The position numbers were made by a program, and so were the translations under genes. This document shows positions 1 to 6,727 of a DNA stretch of 8,497 bases, one piece after another (within the stretch, counting starts at the first letter, position 1; the number at the start of each line of letters is the position of its first letter). This stretch comes from Planctomycetota bacterium. Lineage in GTDB: Bacteria > Planctomycetota > Phycisphaerae > Sedimentisphaerales > Anaerohalosphaeraceae. The stretch covers positions 1 through 8,497 of the forward strand of contig JAAYQH010000111.1 of the NCBI GenBank assembly GCA_012519365.1, given 5' to 3'. Under the pieces are notes generated by a model. It saw nothing but the letters and a program-made list of their open reading frames with translations, was not told the origin of the DNA and did no database searches.

Positions 1-365
1 AATCCCGCCGCATGTACCAGACCAACATCAGGAATCGAAATACGCCCCGTTTCTGTGACTACATAGTCATTGACATAGGTCTGACCTTCCTGATACAGTT
101 CGTAAATACTGATGCGGACAATATCACCGGGACCAAAGACATAGTCAGTTTCGAACTCCACCAAATCTTCGGGCCGAGGCGGCTCTGCGCCCTCATACGT
201 AGGCGACGGCTCATCGGCCACGCCCAGCGTGTCCAGAATGACGTTCACCGCAGGTGTTGGCTCAAATCGCCCGATTTGCGTCGGGTCCAGCGGATCGTTG
301 TAGCAGCCCGTCAAAAACCAAAGTCCGAAAAGTGCCAGTCCGGTCAATACGATTGTTTTTTTCAT
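1..365 (-). CDS. Polysaccharide export lipoprotein (Wza/BexD-like), 5' part only
   Basis: This is the first 121 codons of a minus-strand gene that runs off the left edge with no stop. The product starts MKKT, has a hydrophobic signal segment (residues 5-19) and a lipobox LTGC with Cys21 as the lipid-anchor residue, so it should be an exported lipoprotein. Residues 22-72 form a Pro/Glu-rich linker that includes DPTQIGRF. From about residue 74 the sequence matches the start of the polysaccharide biosynthesis/export (Poly_export) domain: FGPGD at 77-81, then a TETGRISIPDVG segment at 104-115 that fits the family's 'dG.i.lP.iG' pattern. Family members form the outer-membrane channel for capsule or exopolysaccharide. 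The ATG at 363-365 is supported by the signal peptide, but its ribosome site is weak: an AGGGA lies only two bases upstream. It is on the same strand as, and downstream of, the large glucan synthase-like gene. The SLBB domains expected further on are outside the window. Confidence 0.85.
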   Translation of the reverse strand, partial: MKKTIVLTGLALFGLWFLTGCYNDPLDPTQIGRFEPTPAVNVILDTLGVADEPSPTYEGAEPPRPEDLVEFETDYVFGPGDIVRISIYELYQEGQTYVNDYVVTETGRISIPDVGLVHAAG

Positions 366-474
366 AATCCCTGTACCCGTAAATGAGGACCTCTCTTCTG
401 TATGCATTGTCTGTTGGCGTTCAACATCTCAATCCATACCCGTTTCCCAAATAATAGCGAATAAAACTCTATTT

Positions 475-501
475 ATTATAGATTTATAAATAGTTTATCA
501 A
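475..501 (-). promoter_or_regulatory. Candidate sigma70-type promoter for the export lipoprotein gene
   Basis: On the minus strand a perfect TATAAT lies at 475-480 and TTGATA (5 of 6 consensus bases) at 496-501, with a 15-base spacer. That spacer is shorter than the usual 17. The DNA is strongly AT-rich and contains an 8-bp inverted repeat, CTATTTAT/ATAAATAG, at 469-476 and 486-493 that overlaps the -10. Transcription would begin about 100 bases before the lipoprotein ATG. The site suggests the gene can be transcribed separately from the upstream glucan synthase-like gene. AT-rich DNA gives chance matches easily, hence the moderate confidence. Confidence 0.4.
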
Positions 502-554
502 CAGCAGTCAAAGGAAAAATACAACTTTTAATATCGAACGTTGAGCGTTGACGC

Positions 555-692
555 TTAAGGGGAATTAAAGAAGACAATCCAATCGGCGCAAAATCTCCTG
601 CCGTGGTACATATCACATCTGATAATGTCCTCTGTGGGTGTAACCATCACATCATCCAGGCCCTGTGTTTCGCTTGAAATTATTCGTACCAT
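555..692 (-). CDS. Possible small ORF (45 aa), unknown
   Basis: A minus-strand ATG at 690-692 opens a 45-residue frame ending in TAA at 555-557. It begins MVRIISSETQGLDDV and ends in FFNSP. The same frame is open for roughly 27 codons upstream of the ATG, making about 73 open codons in a gap that otherwise lacks a gene. There is no good ribosome site: the nearest purine-rich run, GGAAGGGAAAG, is about 16 bases upstream. No domain, signal peptide or membrane segment is seen, and I recognise no family. It may be a remnant of a longer gene or simply chance. Confidence 0.15.
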   Translation of the reverse strand: MVRIISSETQGLDDVMVTPTEDIIRCDMYHGRRFCADWIVFFNSP

Positions 693-796
693 GAAACAGA
701 AGGTGCTTTCCCTTCCGAATTTCTCCCAGGTATTTATAGTACTGATAAGGCAGGTCGGTTCACGGAATCTGTGATTTTAATCCAAAACAGGACATT

Positions 797-3700
797 TTAC
801 TTTACTTGACTTTGAATATCCTGTTGTACCAGTTTATCTTGAACGATGCCGGCTTGTTTGGCAAGCCGAACTTCATCGCCGGCGCGTGCTTCGGAAAGTT
901 TTTTTTGCAAATTGGCATCTGCGACTGTCCCAAGTATACCATATAATCGCTCAATGATATCTTTAACGCATCGAACTACATCCGGCACCTTGCAGGCCAG
1001 GGCATTGACAAGGCAGTCGGTTGCTTCGGGGATGGTCAAGCCATTTTGCAATATAATATCTGCCAATTCGTGATCCGGCGCCCGTGACAAATCCACCGCC
1101 AGGCGAACGGCATCGATATGTTCGGGCAATTCCTGTCCGGCAATAAGATGGTACACCCGGATATAGTCGCGCAACAGACGAATCCAGCGATGATCAGTGG
1201 TAAAAGCATTATAAGACAGTTCGCTGTACCGCAACCGACGCGGCCGCCCATTTTTGTCAACGTAACGAAGGCGATGTCCACGGTAGAAAATTTCAACTGC
1301 ATCCAACAAGGCATCAAGCAAGGCCTCGCCATTAAACCCGCTGAATTTGATGCCGTTTGAGGGCATGTCTTTGTCCCCAAAGTCTCTGTCCGACACCGTG
1401 CTGATCAGCCCATCCTGATGGTGCGCCACCACAGGCGTACCGCCGGCATGGGCCTCCTGCTGGCTGATACCGCACGGCTCACCAACTTCACCGCCGGAAG
1501 GCATTACAAAATATTGACTGCCGACGTACACGTTACGATAGAGCGACGGCGACAAAGAGCCTTCCGGATAATAGGCAAATCGCCCCTGAAATTCGGGCTG
1601 GGCAGCGATTCGACGGAAGTGCATATCAAAGCGGCGACCGTCGAAGCTGTCTTCGACCCGACCGCAAATTACATATTGAATTCGCGGATCGCACGACAAG
1701 AAAAACTCAAGCACTGTCTGCCCCATCATTTTCCACGGCTCATAGATGACGCATCGCCGTCCCTGGCTCACATAAACTTTCCAATCGACAAGCAATTCAA
1801 AGCCTTTTTGCTTGCAGATGCGGTGCAACATCGAAAAAATCACATGGTTTCTGCCCGTCTCGTCGGGTTTGAGACGAATATTCGGGTCGTTTTGCAGGGC
1901 GGGTTTGGCCAGTTTTTTGGCTCGGCTGTACTTGGCAAACAGTCGTTTTCGGGCAGCCTTGTCGTATACTTCAAGAATGCTCTTTTTCGAACGAAACCAG
2001 AAACGCTGTCGGGCGGCCATATTAAACCCGTTTCGCAGGCCGAAAAACCGTCCCTGGGCCTCAAGACGTGCGAAATGATCGGCATGCTGAAAGACGCTCG
2101 GTTCGGCCAGAATTCGAGATTTCATCGCCTGACTGACGGTCCCGATATAATCGGAAGTTTTGAGCATAATAGAGGTCATGTCAATTCGAGGTGTACTGCC
2201 GTTACTGTCCAGACAGATATCTGAATGCCCGACCGCGTCCAGCCCGATTACCAGAGAATAATAATATCGCTTAAACGGATTGGCCTCATCCATTACAATA
2301 CTATAAGACGGATGAGGGTTGTGCATCATACTGCCCACATGAGTGTGGCTAAAATGCGGGTCTTCGTGATAGATGGCCCACCGTTTCAAATAAGCCGGCA
2401 GCAGCCACGTCGGCCATTCATTCGTTTGAATGATAGACGGATAGTAATTATAGGCCCGCAGCGCCTCGAGGGCTCCCTGTGACAAAATGCGTGCCCGACG
2501 AAACTTGTCTTCACAGGTCAGCCCCCCGTAGGGAACATCAAGATATTTGGCGTTTTCGAGATACAGCACTTCGACGCGGCTGCGTTTGCCATGTTTGATG
2601 CGCAGCAAATTGCTTCTGAGAATGTTGACGATGTCCGGTACGGTATTTTGCTGGATACTTTGAGTGGTATCGTTAAATTCCGGAAACTGAATCGCAAAAC
2701 TGTGCCCGTCATAGCGCGGGGCAAATGTCTTGAGGATGCGTTCACGGCTGGACTCATACAGCGGCGTGACAACCACCACATGAAATCCCAACTCGCTGAG
2801 CACATCGGCAATATCTGTCGTATAGATGCCTACTCCGCCGGCATTACCGCTGAACTGGGACTCCGGCGAAACCAGCGCGATTGTCCCCAGATTCATCCCC
2901 TGCAGAATATCGGCCGCAGAACGGCACAGAAACGACTCATAGCGTTTTTTGATGTTTACAGCAATGCGCATCAAATAGTCAATGACGGTTTGCCGCAGTC
3001 GTAACTGATGTTCGCTGATCTCAGCCAGCAGTTCAGCCAGAGCCGTATGACCAATCTGGTTCTTTTTGAAAATCCACGTCGCCAGTTCAACAAACAGGTC
3101 GCTGAATTGCTCAAATCCTTTTTGTCCGCCTTGCTCAAGTGTTTTTGAAAAAACCTGAGCGACATAGGAATAGCGGATTCGATCGTGTCGTCCATAGCGT
3201 TGATACCGCGAAAACGAATCCAGCAGCAGTTGTTTTGAGGCGCATTTCTCGTCGGTCTTGTCCAGAAACTCAAACACATGCGAGGAAACCGGCTCAAGTA
3301 TTCCGCCGAACCCCAACCGCATCAGTTCAAGTCCCGACCAGAATTCACGACGTCCCCTGCGAGTCCGTCCCTCTGCGTTGTTGTAGCGTTCGATGGCTTC
3401 ATAGATGTGCTCGGGGTTGAAGATTGATTCATTCAGCAAGAAATTGTAATAGCGGGCGACGGCTTGCTGGCCTTCATGGTAAGGATTCGGGAAGTTAAAG
3501 ACACCCAAAAAAATCTGCCGTTTGGTGGTGCGCAAAAAAGCCGCAATACGCCCATTACCAGTATAAACCGGCTCAATCGTCCCCCGTACAAAAGCCGGGT
3601 TGTCATTGACAAACTGATACAGCCCGCGAAGATATTTCCCAAATCCCCGCAAGATCGGATAATTCTCCAAAATTTGGTTGCGTGTGCGTGCTTCCTCGTG

Positions 3701-6313
3701 CCAGGGATGACGAAAGCGATTGTTGACCCAATGCTTCCAGCACTCGGTATAAGCAATGTCAAACCGTTCGGTCATTGTTCCCGCTTCCGGGCCCGGCAGG
3801 CGGCTGATATGATACATCAATGGTCCATATGCGCTCAGGGTCAAATACGCCGCCACCGGCCAAATCATATTTTGGTAGTTACTGGCCGGGGATTCTTCGT
3901 CGTGGCTGTTGAACAGCGAGAGCGTTTGGCCGCCGCAGGTGTTGTAAATTCTCGCCAGATACTTGATATTGTCATTGAGCCCCAGCGGCGCATCGGGTGT
4001 TTGGCCGCTGCGGATAGTCTCCATATTTTTAATCAGCGAATTGTACGGAATAGTTCCCGCCTTGAGCATTCGTACTTCGTTGCCGTGCCATTGCTCCGAA
4101 TAGACCAGCAGCGCGTTGGGGACGGTTTTCTGGATTTTGTAGCAGATATACAACAGTGAGATGTTCGGTTCTTCGGTTTTGCGCAGGTCAATCGGCTCGT
4201 AACCGCCCACTGTGACCTCGCCAAACAGACGGGCTGAGCGGTGTTGTCTCGGATCTACGGGGAAAACCGTGTCGAATCCATGGCCCACATCCACACGAAG
4301 GCCAAAGCCCAGTTTGGTCAATTCAATACCGATTTCGGCCAACTTTTCGACATTGTCAAAATCACGCATGTTGACCATAAAGCTGTCGAGCCACTCACTC
4401 CATTCGCCGTCCCAGCCGGCCCGCCGTGTCAAAACGCCTTTGTCATTCAAAATGTAAACTGGAAAATGATAATCATATTCCGAATTGGCTCGGGAAAAGT
4501 GCGACAACATACACAGCAAAATTTTCATGCCCAGCGCGTCGGCTTTTTCCCGCAGCCTCAACAAGGCCTCCAGTCCGCCCAGATCACGGCGAACCGTTCG
4601 CCCGTCCAGCACGGAAAAGACCGACGGATCCGGCCCTGCCTCACCGGCCCAGCCCAACTCCAGCGCGCCGAGTGGATAAATCCGTGTATAGCCTTCTTTG
4701 CGAAAATCTTCAAGTTGGGCCGCAATATCATCGAACGTCCCATAGACAAACAGGCCTCGTTCATCGCGGACCGGCATATAGTTGGAATCCAGTTTCAGAT
4801 TCAGGGTATCGGCGTAAAAACTCAGCACCCGCTGTCCTCGTTCATCGGCCATGGATTTGATCAGGCCGGAGGAGTTTTCGTGGAATTCTTCCCATTGCCA
4901 CGTTTTGCCGTTGTTCAATGAAAACTGGACTGCGTAATGACTCCAGCCGTTGCGTATCGGCAAGGTGGCCGTAAACCGCACCACACCGCCGGCGGGCCTG
5001 GAATGCGACTGTTCCATCAAAACGGGCTTTTTGCGATAGCCGTTCAGCGACCAGAGAATCCGAGCCTGAATGCGGTCGCTGCGAACAGTATGCGGCTTGG
5101 GGATATCAACGGTAATCGTACGCGGCTCCGAACGCAGTACGATGCGGTTGACACGGCTCGGCGGAAACGTTGGCGGACGGTCGGTCAGCACGTCCTCAAG
5201 CAATCGGCTGACTTCCAGGTTGACCGACCGGCAAACGCTTTTGTCGGAGATATTCCAGTAATACAATGCCGAATACAACAAACGGCGCGATTCTTTGACG
5301 TGCTCTTTGCGGCGAATCTTTTGCCGCAGCTGCTTGATCGCCTCTTTGACCTGTCGCAAGTCATCCGAAAGCAGCATCGATTCCAATGCTTCAAAATCCG
5401 GCTCTTTAGCGTAAAAGTTCAAACGCTCGATCCACCGGCGGATCCATCGGCCGTGATCATGAAAGAGGTCGACGCGAAGATTCCGATACCGAATCGATCG
5501 ACAGGCCGAATGAGCGGACATGGCATCCAGCGTGTCGGGTGTACAGATACGTACCGCCTTGTACAGGTTGCCGGCAAAGTGATAAACAATCACCAAACTG
5601 TTCTCTTGCCTGTACAGAGACTTAAAATCCATCAGCATGCGTTCGACTCGGCCTGTTTTGACCGAAAACGATGGGCTTAGCTTGCCGATTTCTTCGGCCA
5701 TAACCCCCTTGATCTTGGGGCGCAGACGGGCTTTGGCACCCATCGCCGCCAAAAACAACGCAACGACCGCCCCGGTCTGTGCCAGCCATTGCCAGAACTC
5801 ATCCAACAAAACCAAATGATCCGCCTGCCTGAGCGTTTCATACCAATCCGGCTCATCAAAGGCGGGTGAGGATGCCTTCATTTCAGACAACGTTCCGGCC
5901 AGGATATCTTTATGCGATTGTAAAAACCGCAGGCTGTGCAGCCGCACCTCGGTAATATGCAATTCCGGATGACACAGGTGGTAAAATACCCTCTCCAGCA
6001 CACCCACCAGTAAACGCTGACGCTGAGAAACGCGGCGTTTTTCCGGTCGAAGCAGATGGATATTCATCGCGATTTCGTGAGGCATCAAGCGGGCGGTACC
6101 CTGCTCAAATGGATAAAGACGAAGCTGTATCGTTTTCTGGGTCAGTATCTTATAAAGAGCAGGGCAATCTTTCTTCAGGCAGGCTGCCGTTTCCAAAAGG
6201 GCGGTTTCAAGAATCAGCCGTTCGTCCTTTGCAAGCTGTTCAAAAGCCGTGTCGGAGCTGATGAAATGAACTTGGCAAGACGCATCAAAATGGAGCACCA
6301 ATACTGTGTCCAT
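797..6313 (-). CDS. GH13 alpha-amylase-fold / GT5 glycogen-synthase-like fusion protein, 1838 aa
   Basis: A single uninterrupted frame encodes two carbohydrate enzymes. Residues 1 to about 385 are mostly helical and unrecognised. Residues about 385-490 look like a beta-sandwich carbohydrate-binding module of the kind that precedes GH13 domains. The GH13 barrel starts near 518 (YGTFDDI at 524-530). Its nucleophile is D675 (in GLRVDVGH, with conserved R673), the acid/base E740 (LLVYSE) and the third acid D805 (FNSHDE). H605 of region I is kept, but the usual Asp and Asn there are Leu600 and Ser604. A C-terminal beta domain covers about 890-1017 and a helical linker about 1018-1140. The GT5 domain begins at 1144 with a glycine loop (NAGGVG, 1157-1162). 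It continues with HN at 1331-1332, a GLRNGFN segment at 1425-1431, R1498 and K1503 in the RxxxQKG-type motif, and EPCGISQQE at 1612-1620. A helical tail ends the protein. No signal peptide or clear membrane span is visible, so a cytoplasmic location is inferred. GT5 enzymes add glucose from ADP- or UDP-glucose to alpha-glucans. The ATG at 6311-6313 has a weak GGGA ribosome site four bases upstream. The family calls are firm; the product polymer is unknown. Confidence 0.85.
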   Translation of the reverse strand: MDTVLVLHFDASCQVHFISSDTAFEQLAKDERLILETALLETAACLKKDCPALYKILTQKTIQLRLYPFEQGTARLMPHEIAMNIHLLRPEKRRVSQRQRLLVGVLERVFYHLCHPELHITEVRLHSLRFLQSHKDILAGTLSEMKASSPAFDEPDWYETLRQADHLVLLDEFWQWLAQTGAVVALFLAAMGAKARLRPKIKGVMAEEIGKLSPSFSVKTGRVERMLMDFKSLYRQENSLVIVYHFAGNLYKAVRICTPDTLDAMSAHSACRSIRYRNLRVDLFHDHGRWIRRWIERLNFYAKEPDFEALESMLLSDDLRQVKEAIKQLRQKIRRKEHVKESRRLLYSALYYWNISDKSVCRSVNLEVSRLLEDVLTDRPPTFPPSRVNRIVLRSEPRTITVDIPKPHTVRSDRIQARILWSLNGYRKKPVLMEQSHSRPAGGVVRFTATLPIRNGWSHYAVQFSLNNGKTWQWEEFHENSSGLIKSMADERGQRVLSFYADTLNLKLDSNYMPVRDERGLFVYGTFDDIAAQLEDFRKEGYTRIYPLGALELGWAGEAGPDPSVFSVLDGRTVRRDLGGLEALLRLREKADALGMKILLCMLSHFSRANSEYDYHFPVYILNDKGVLTRRAGWDGEWSEWLDSFMVNMRDFDNVEKLAEIGIELTKLGFGLRVDVGHGFDTVFPVDPRQHRSARLFGEVTVGGYEPIDLRKTEEPNISLLYICYKIQKTVPNALLVYSEQWHGNEVRMLKAGTIPYNSLIKNMETIRSGQTPDAPLGLNDNIKYLARIYNTCGGQTLSLFNSHDEESPASNYQNMIWPVAAYLTLSAYGPLMYHISRLPGPEAGTMTERFDIAYTECWKHWVNNRFRHPWHEEARTRNQILENYPILRGFGKYLRGLYQFVNDNPAFVRGTIEPVYTGNGRIAAFLRTTKRQIFLGVFNFPNPYHEGQQAVARYYNFLLNESIFNPEHIYEAIERYNNAEGRTRRGRREFWSGLELMRLGFGGILEPVSSHVFEFLDKTDEKCASKQLLLDSFSRYQRYGRHDRIRYSYVAQVFSKTLEQGGQKGFEQFSDLFVELATWIFKKNQIGHTALAELLAEISEHQLRLRQTVIDYLMRIAVNIKKRYESFLCRSAADILQGMNLGTIALVSPESQFSGNAGGVGIYTTDIADVLSELGFHVVVVTPLYESSRERILKTFAPRYDGHSFAIQFPEFNDTTQSIQQNTVPDIVNILRSNLLRIKHGKRSRVEVLYLENAKYLDVPYGGLTCEDKFRRARILSQGALEALRAYNYYPSIIQTNEWPTWLLPAYLKRWAIYHEDPHFSHTHVGSMMHNPHPSYSIVMDEANPFKRYYYSLVIGLDAVGHSDICLDSNGSTPRIDMTSIMLKTSDYIGTVSQAMKSRILAEPSVFQHADHFARLEAQGRFFGLRNGFNMAARQRFWFRSKKSILEVYDKAARKRLFAKYSRAKKLAKPALQNDPNIRLKPDETGRNHVIFSMLHRICKQKGFELLVDWKVYVSQGRRCVIYEPWKMMGQTVLEFFLSCDPRIQYVICGRVEDSFDGRRFDMHFRRIAAQPEFQGRFAYYPEGSLSPSLYRNVYVGSQYFVMPSGGEVGEPCGISQQEAHAGGTPVVAHHQDGLISTVSDRDFGDKDMPSNGIKFSGFNGEALLDALLDAVEIFYRGHRLRYVDKNGRPRRLRYSELSYNAFTTDHRWIRLLRDYIRVYHLIAGQELPEHIDAVRLAVDLSRAPDHELADIILQNGLTIPEATDCLVNALACKVPDVVRCVKDIIERLYGILGTVADANLQKKLSEARAGDEVRLAKQAGIVQDKLVQQDIQSQVK

Positions 6314-6491
6314 CAGTTCCCAATGTTTTCATGATCAGTGTTTTTTAAGAGCCGGCTCGCAGTCGTCCATGAACGCTTCTCACGTCAATTTCAATTATAG
6401 ACTTTCAGGAATTTCTTTTCAAGGTTTTTCTTGCGGAATTATCGTTCCGTTGTTATAGGACCATCGTTTCAAGGGTAATGAAAAATAAAAG
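6314..6491. other. Divergent intergenic region between GH13-GT5 gene and thiC control unit
   Basis: This stretch holds the leader and promoter of the minus-strand fusion gene and then AT-rich DNA running up to the thiC promoter. A minus-strand ATG at 6330-6332 starts a 15-codon frame (MKTLGTDGHSIGAPF) that overlaps the true start of the fusion gene out of frame. It could affect translation but may be chance. No other gene was seen. Confidence 0.5.
6394..6422 (-). promoter_or_regulatory. Sigma70-type promoter for the GH13-GT5 gene
   Basis: On the minus strand, TTGAAA (5 of 6 consensus bases) lies at 6417-6422 and a perfect TATAAT at 6394-6399, with an ideal 17-base spacer. Transcription should start near 6387, giving a leader of about 73 bases before the ATG at 6313. 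The leader contains a 10-base palindrome, GAGCCGGCTC (6349-6358), but no T-run follows it in the direction of transcription, so it is not an intrinsic terminator. This is the best-matched promoter in the window. It is divergent from the thiC promoter, about 70 bases away. Confidence 0.65.
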
Positions 6492-6519
6492 TGGACTTTC
6501 TTGCCGCATCGGCTATAAT
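6492..6519 (+). promoter_or_regulatory. Promoter of the TPP riboswitch-thiC transcript
   Basis: A perfect TATAAT lies at 6514-6519, with TGGACT (4 of 6 consensus bases) at 6492-6497 and a 16-base spacer. The expected start, around 6525-6528, falls exactly at the 5' strand of riboswitch stem P1, as is usual for riboswitch leaders. The position relative to the aptamer makes this call stronger than the -35 match alone would. Confidence 0.65.
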
Positions 6520-6527
6520 ACATCCGT

Positions 6528-6649
6528 TCGCTGGGGGTGGTTTGTCCGTAATTGTAAGCGGGGCAAATCTGAGAAACACCCTTCGAACCTGATCAGGCTG
6601 TCTGTGCGTCTTTTTGAGGTGCTGCAGGCGAACCTGCGTAGGGAAGCGA
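6528..6649 (+). promoter_or_regulatory. TPP riboswitch (THI element)
   Basis: The aptamer binds thiamin pyrophosphate in the nascent RNA and controls thiC. Conserved parts are visible. Stem P1 pairs TCGCT (6528-6532) with AGCGA (6645-6649). P2 pairs GGGTG (6535-6539) with CACCC (6577-6581). P3 pairs TTTGTCC (6541-6547) with GGGCAAA (6561-6567), using one G-U pair. The pyrimidine-sensing CTGAGA is at 6569-6574. The hallmark ACCCTTCGAACCTGATCAGG is at 6578-6597, and CGTAGGGAA closes at 6637-6645. P4 pairs CCT (6588-6590) with AGG (6640-6642), and P5 pairs CAGG (6594-6597) with CCTG (6633-6636). P5 is unusual: its loop is about 35 bases and contains a further 7-pair hairpin at 6606-6622, whereas the common form has a short loop. 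The element sits directly upstream of an intrinsic terminator and thiC. Confidence 0.95.
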
Positions 6650-6677
6650 GTTGACCGAATCAACGCCAAATTCGAAG

Positions 6678-6709
6678 ATCGCTTCCGAACAGTGAAGCGA
6701 TTTTTTTGT
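6678..6709 (+). terminator. Riboswitch-controlled intrinsic terminator (attenuator) before thiC
   Basis: A perfect 8-bp stem pairs ATCGCTTC (6678-6685) with GAAGCGAT (6694-6701) around an 8-base loop. Six further T residues follow, then a G and more T, the classic intrinsic terminator form. The 3' stem strand GAAGCGA is identical to positions 6643-6649, which include the 3' strand of riboswitch stem P1. TCGCTTC (6679-6685) can therefore pair with either copy. If the aptamer is empty, pairing with 6643-6649 would form an antiterminator, helped by an inner GTTGA/TCAAC stem at 6650-6654 and 6660-6664. If TPP is bound, P1 sequesters its strand and the terminator forms. The pairing is seen in the sequence; the switching is inferred. 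Confidence 0.9.
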
Positions 6710-6714
6710 TTTTT

Positions 6715-6719
6715 GGGAG
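6715..6719 (+). promoter_or_regulatory. Ribosome binding site of thiC
   Basis: GGGAG lies eight bases before the ATG at 6728, just after the T-run of the terminator. It fixes the thiC start and rules out the longer open frame that begins inside the riboswitch. Confidence 0.8.
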
Positions 6720-6727
6720 TCTTATTG

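Larger units (their letters stand above)
366..796. other. Intergenic stretch with no firm gene
   Basis: This 431-base gap separates the end of the glucan synthase-like gene from the start of the export lipoprotein gene, both on the minus strand. It holds the candidate promoter at 475-501 and a short hairpin-forming AGCGT-TG-ACGCT near 544-555. I could not find a clear intrinsic terminator just after the stop at 797. A minus-strand frame is open from a stop near 774 down to the TAA at 555-557 and contains an ATG at 690-692; this is listed separately as a weak small ORF. No tRNA, transposase or repeat array was recognised. Confidence 0.6.

Noticed and set aside
12..386. Plus-strand 124-codon ORF at the left edge
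   Set aside because: It is antisense to the export lipoprotein, whose minus-strand frame has a signal peptide, lipobox and domain match.
1418..2224. Plus-strand 268-codon ORF
   Set aside because: It is antisense to the GT5 domain coding region and shows no recognisable domain; the minus frame carries the clear GT5 motifs.
3464..4159. Plus-strand 231-codon ORF
   Set aside because: It is antisense to the GH13 region that contains E740 and D805 and has no domain of its own.
4937..5680. Plus-strand 247-codon ORF
   Set aside because: It is antisense to the N-terminal part of the fusion protein; nothing recognisable is encoded.
6349..6358. Perfect palindrome GAGCCGGCTC as a terminator
   Set aside because: No T-run follows it on either strand in the direction of transcription; the run of T on the plus strand comes before it.
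6614..6727. Upstream extension of thiC to an earlier ATG
   Set aside because: The 38 extra codons lie in the TPP riboswitch and terminator, and GGGAG places the start at 6728.
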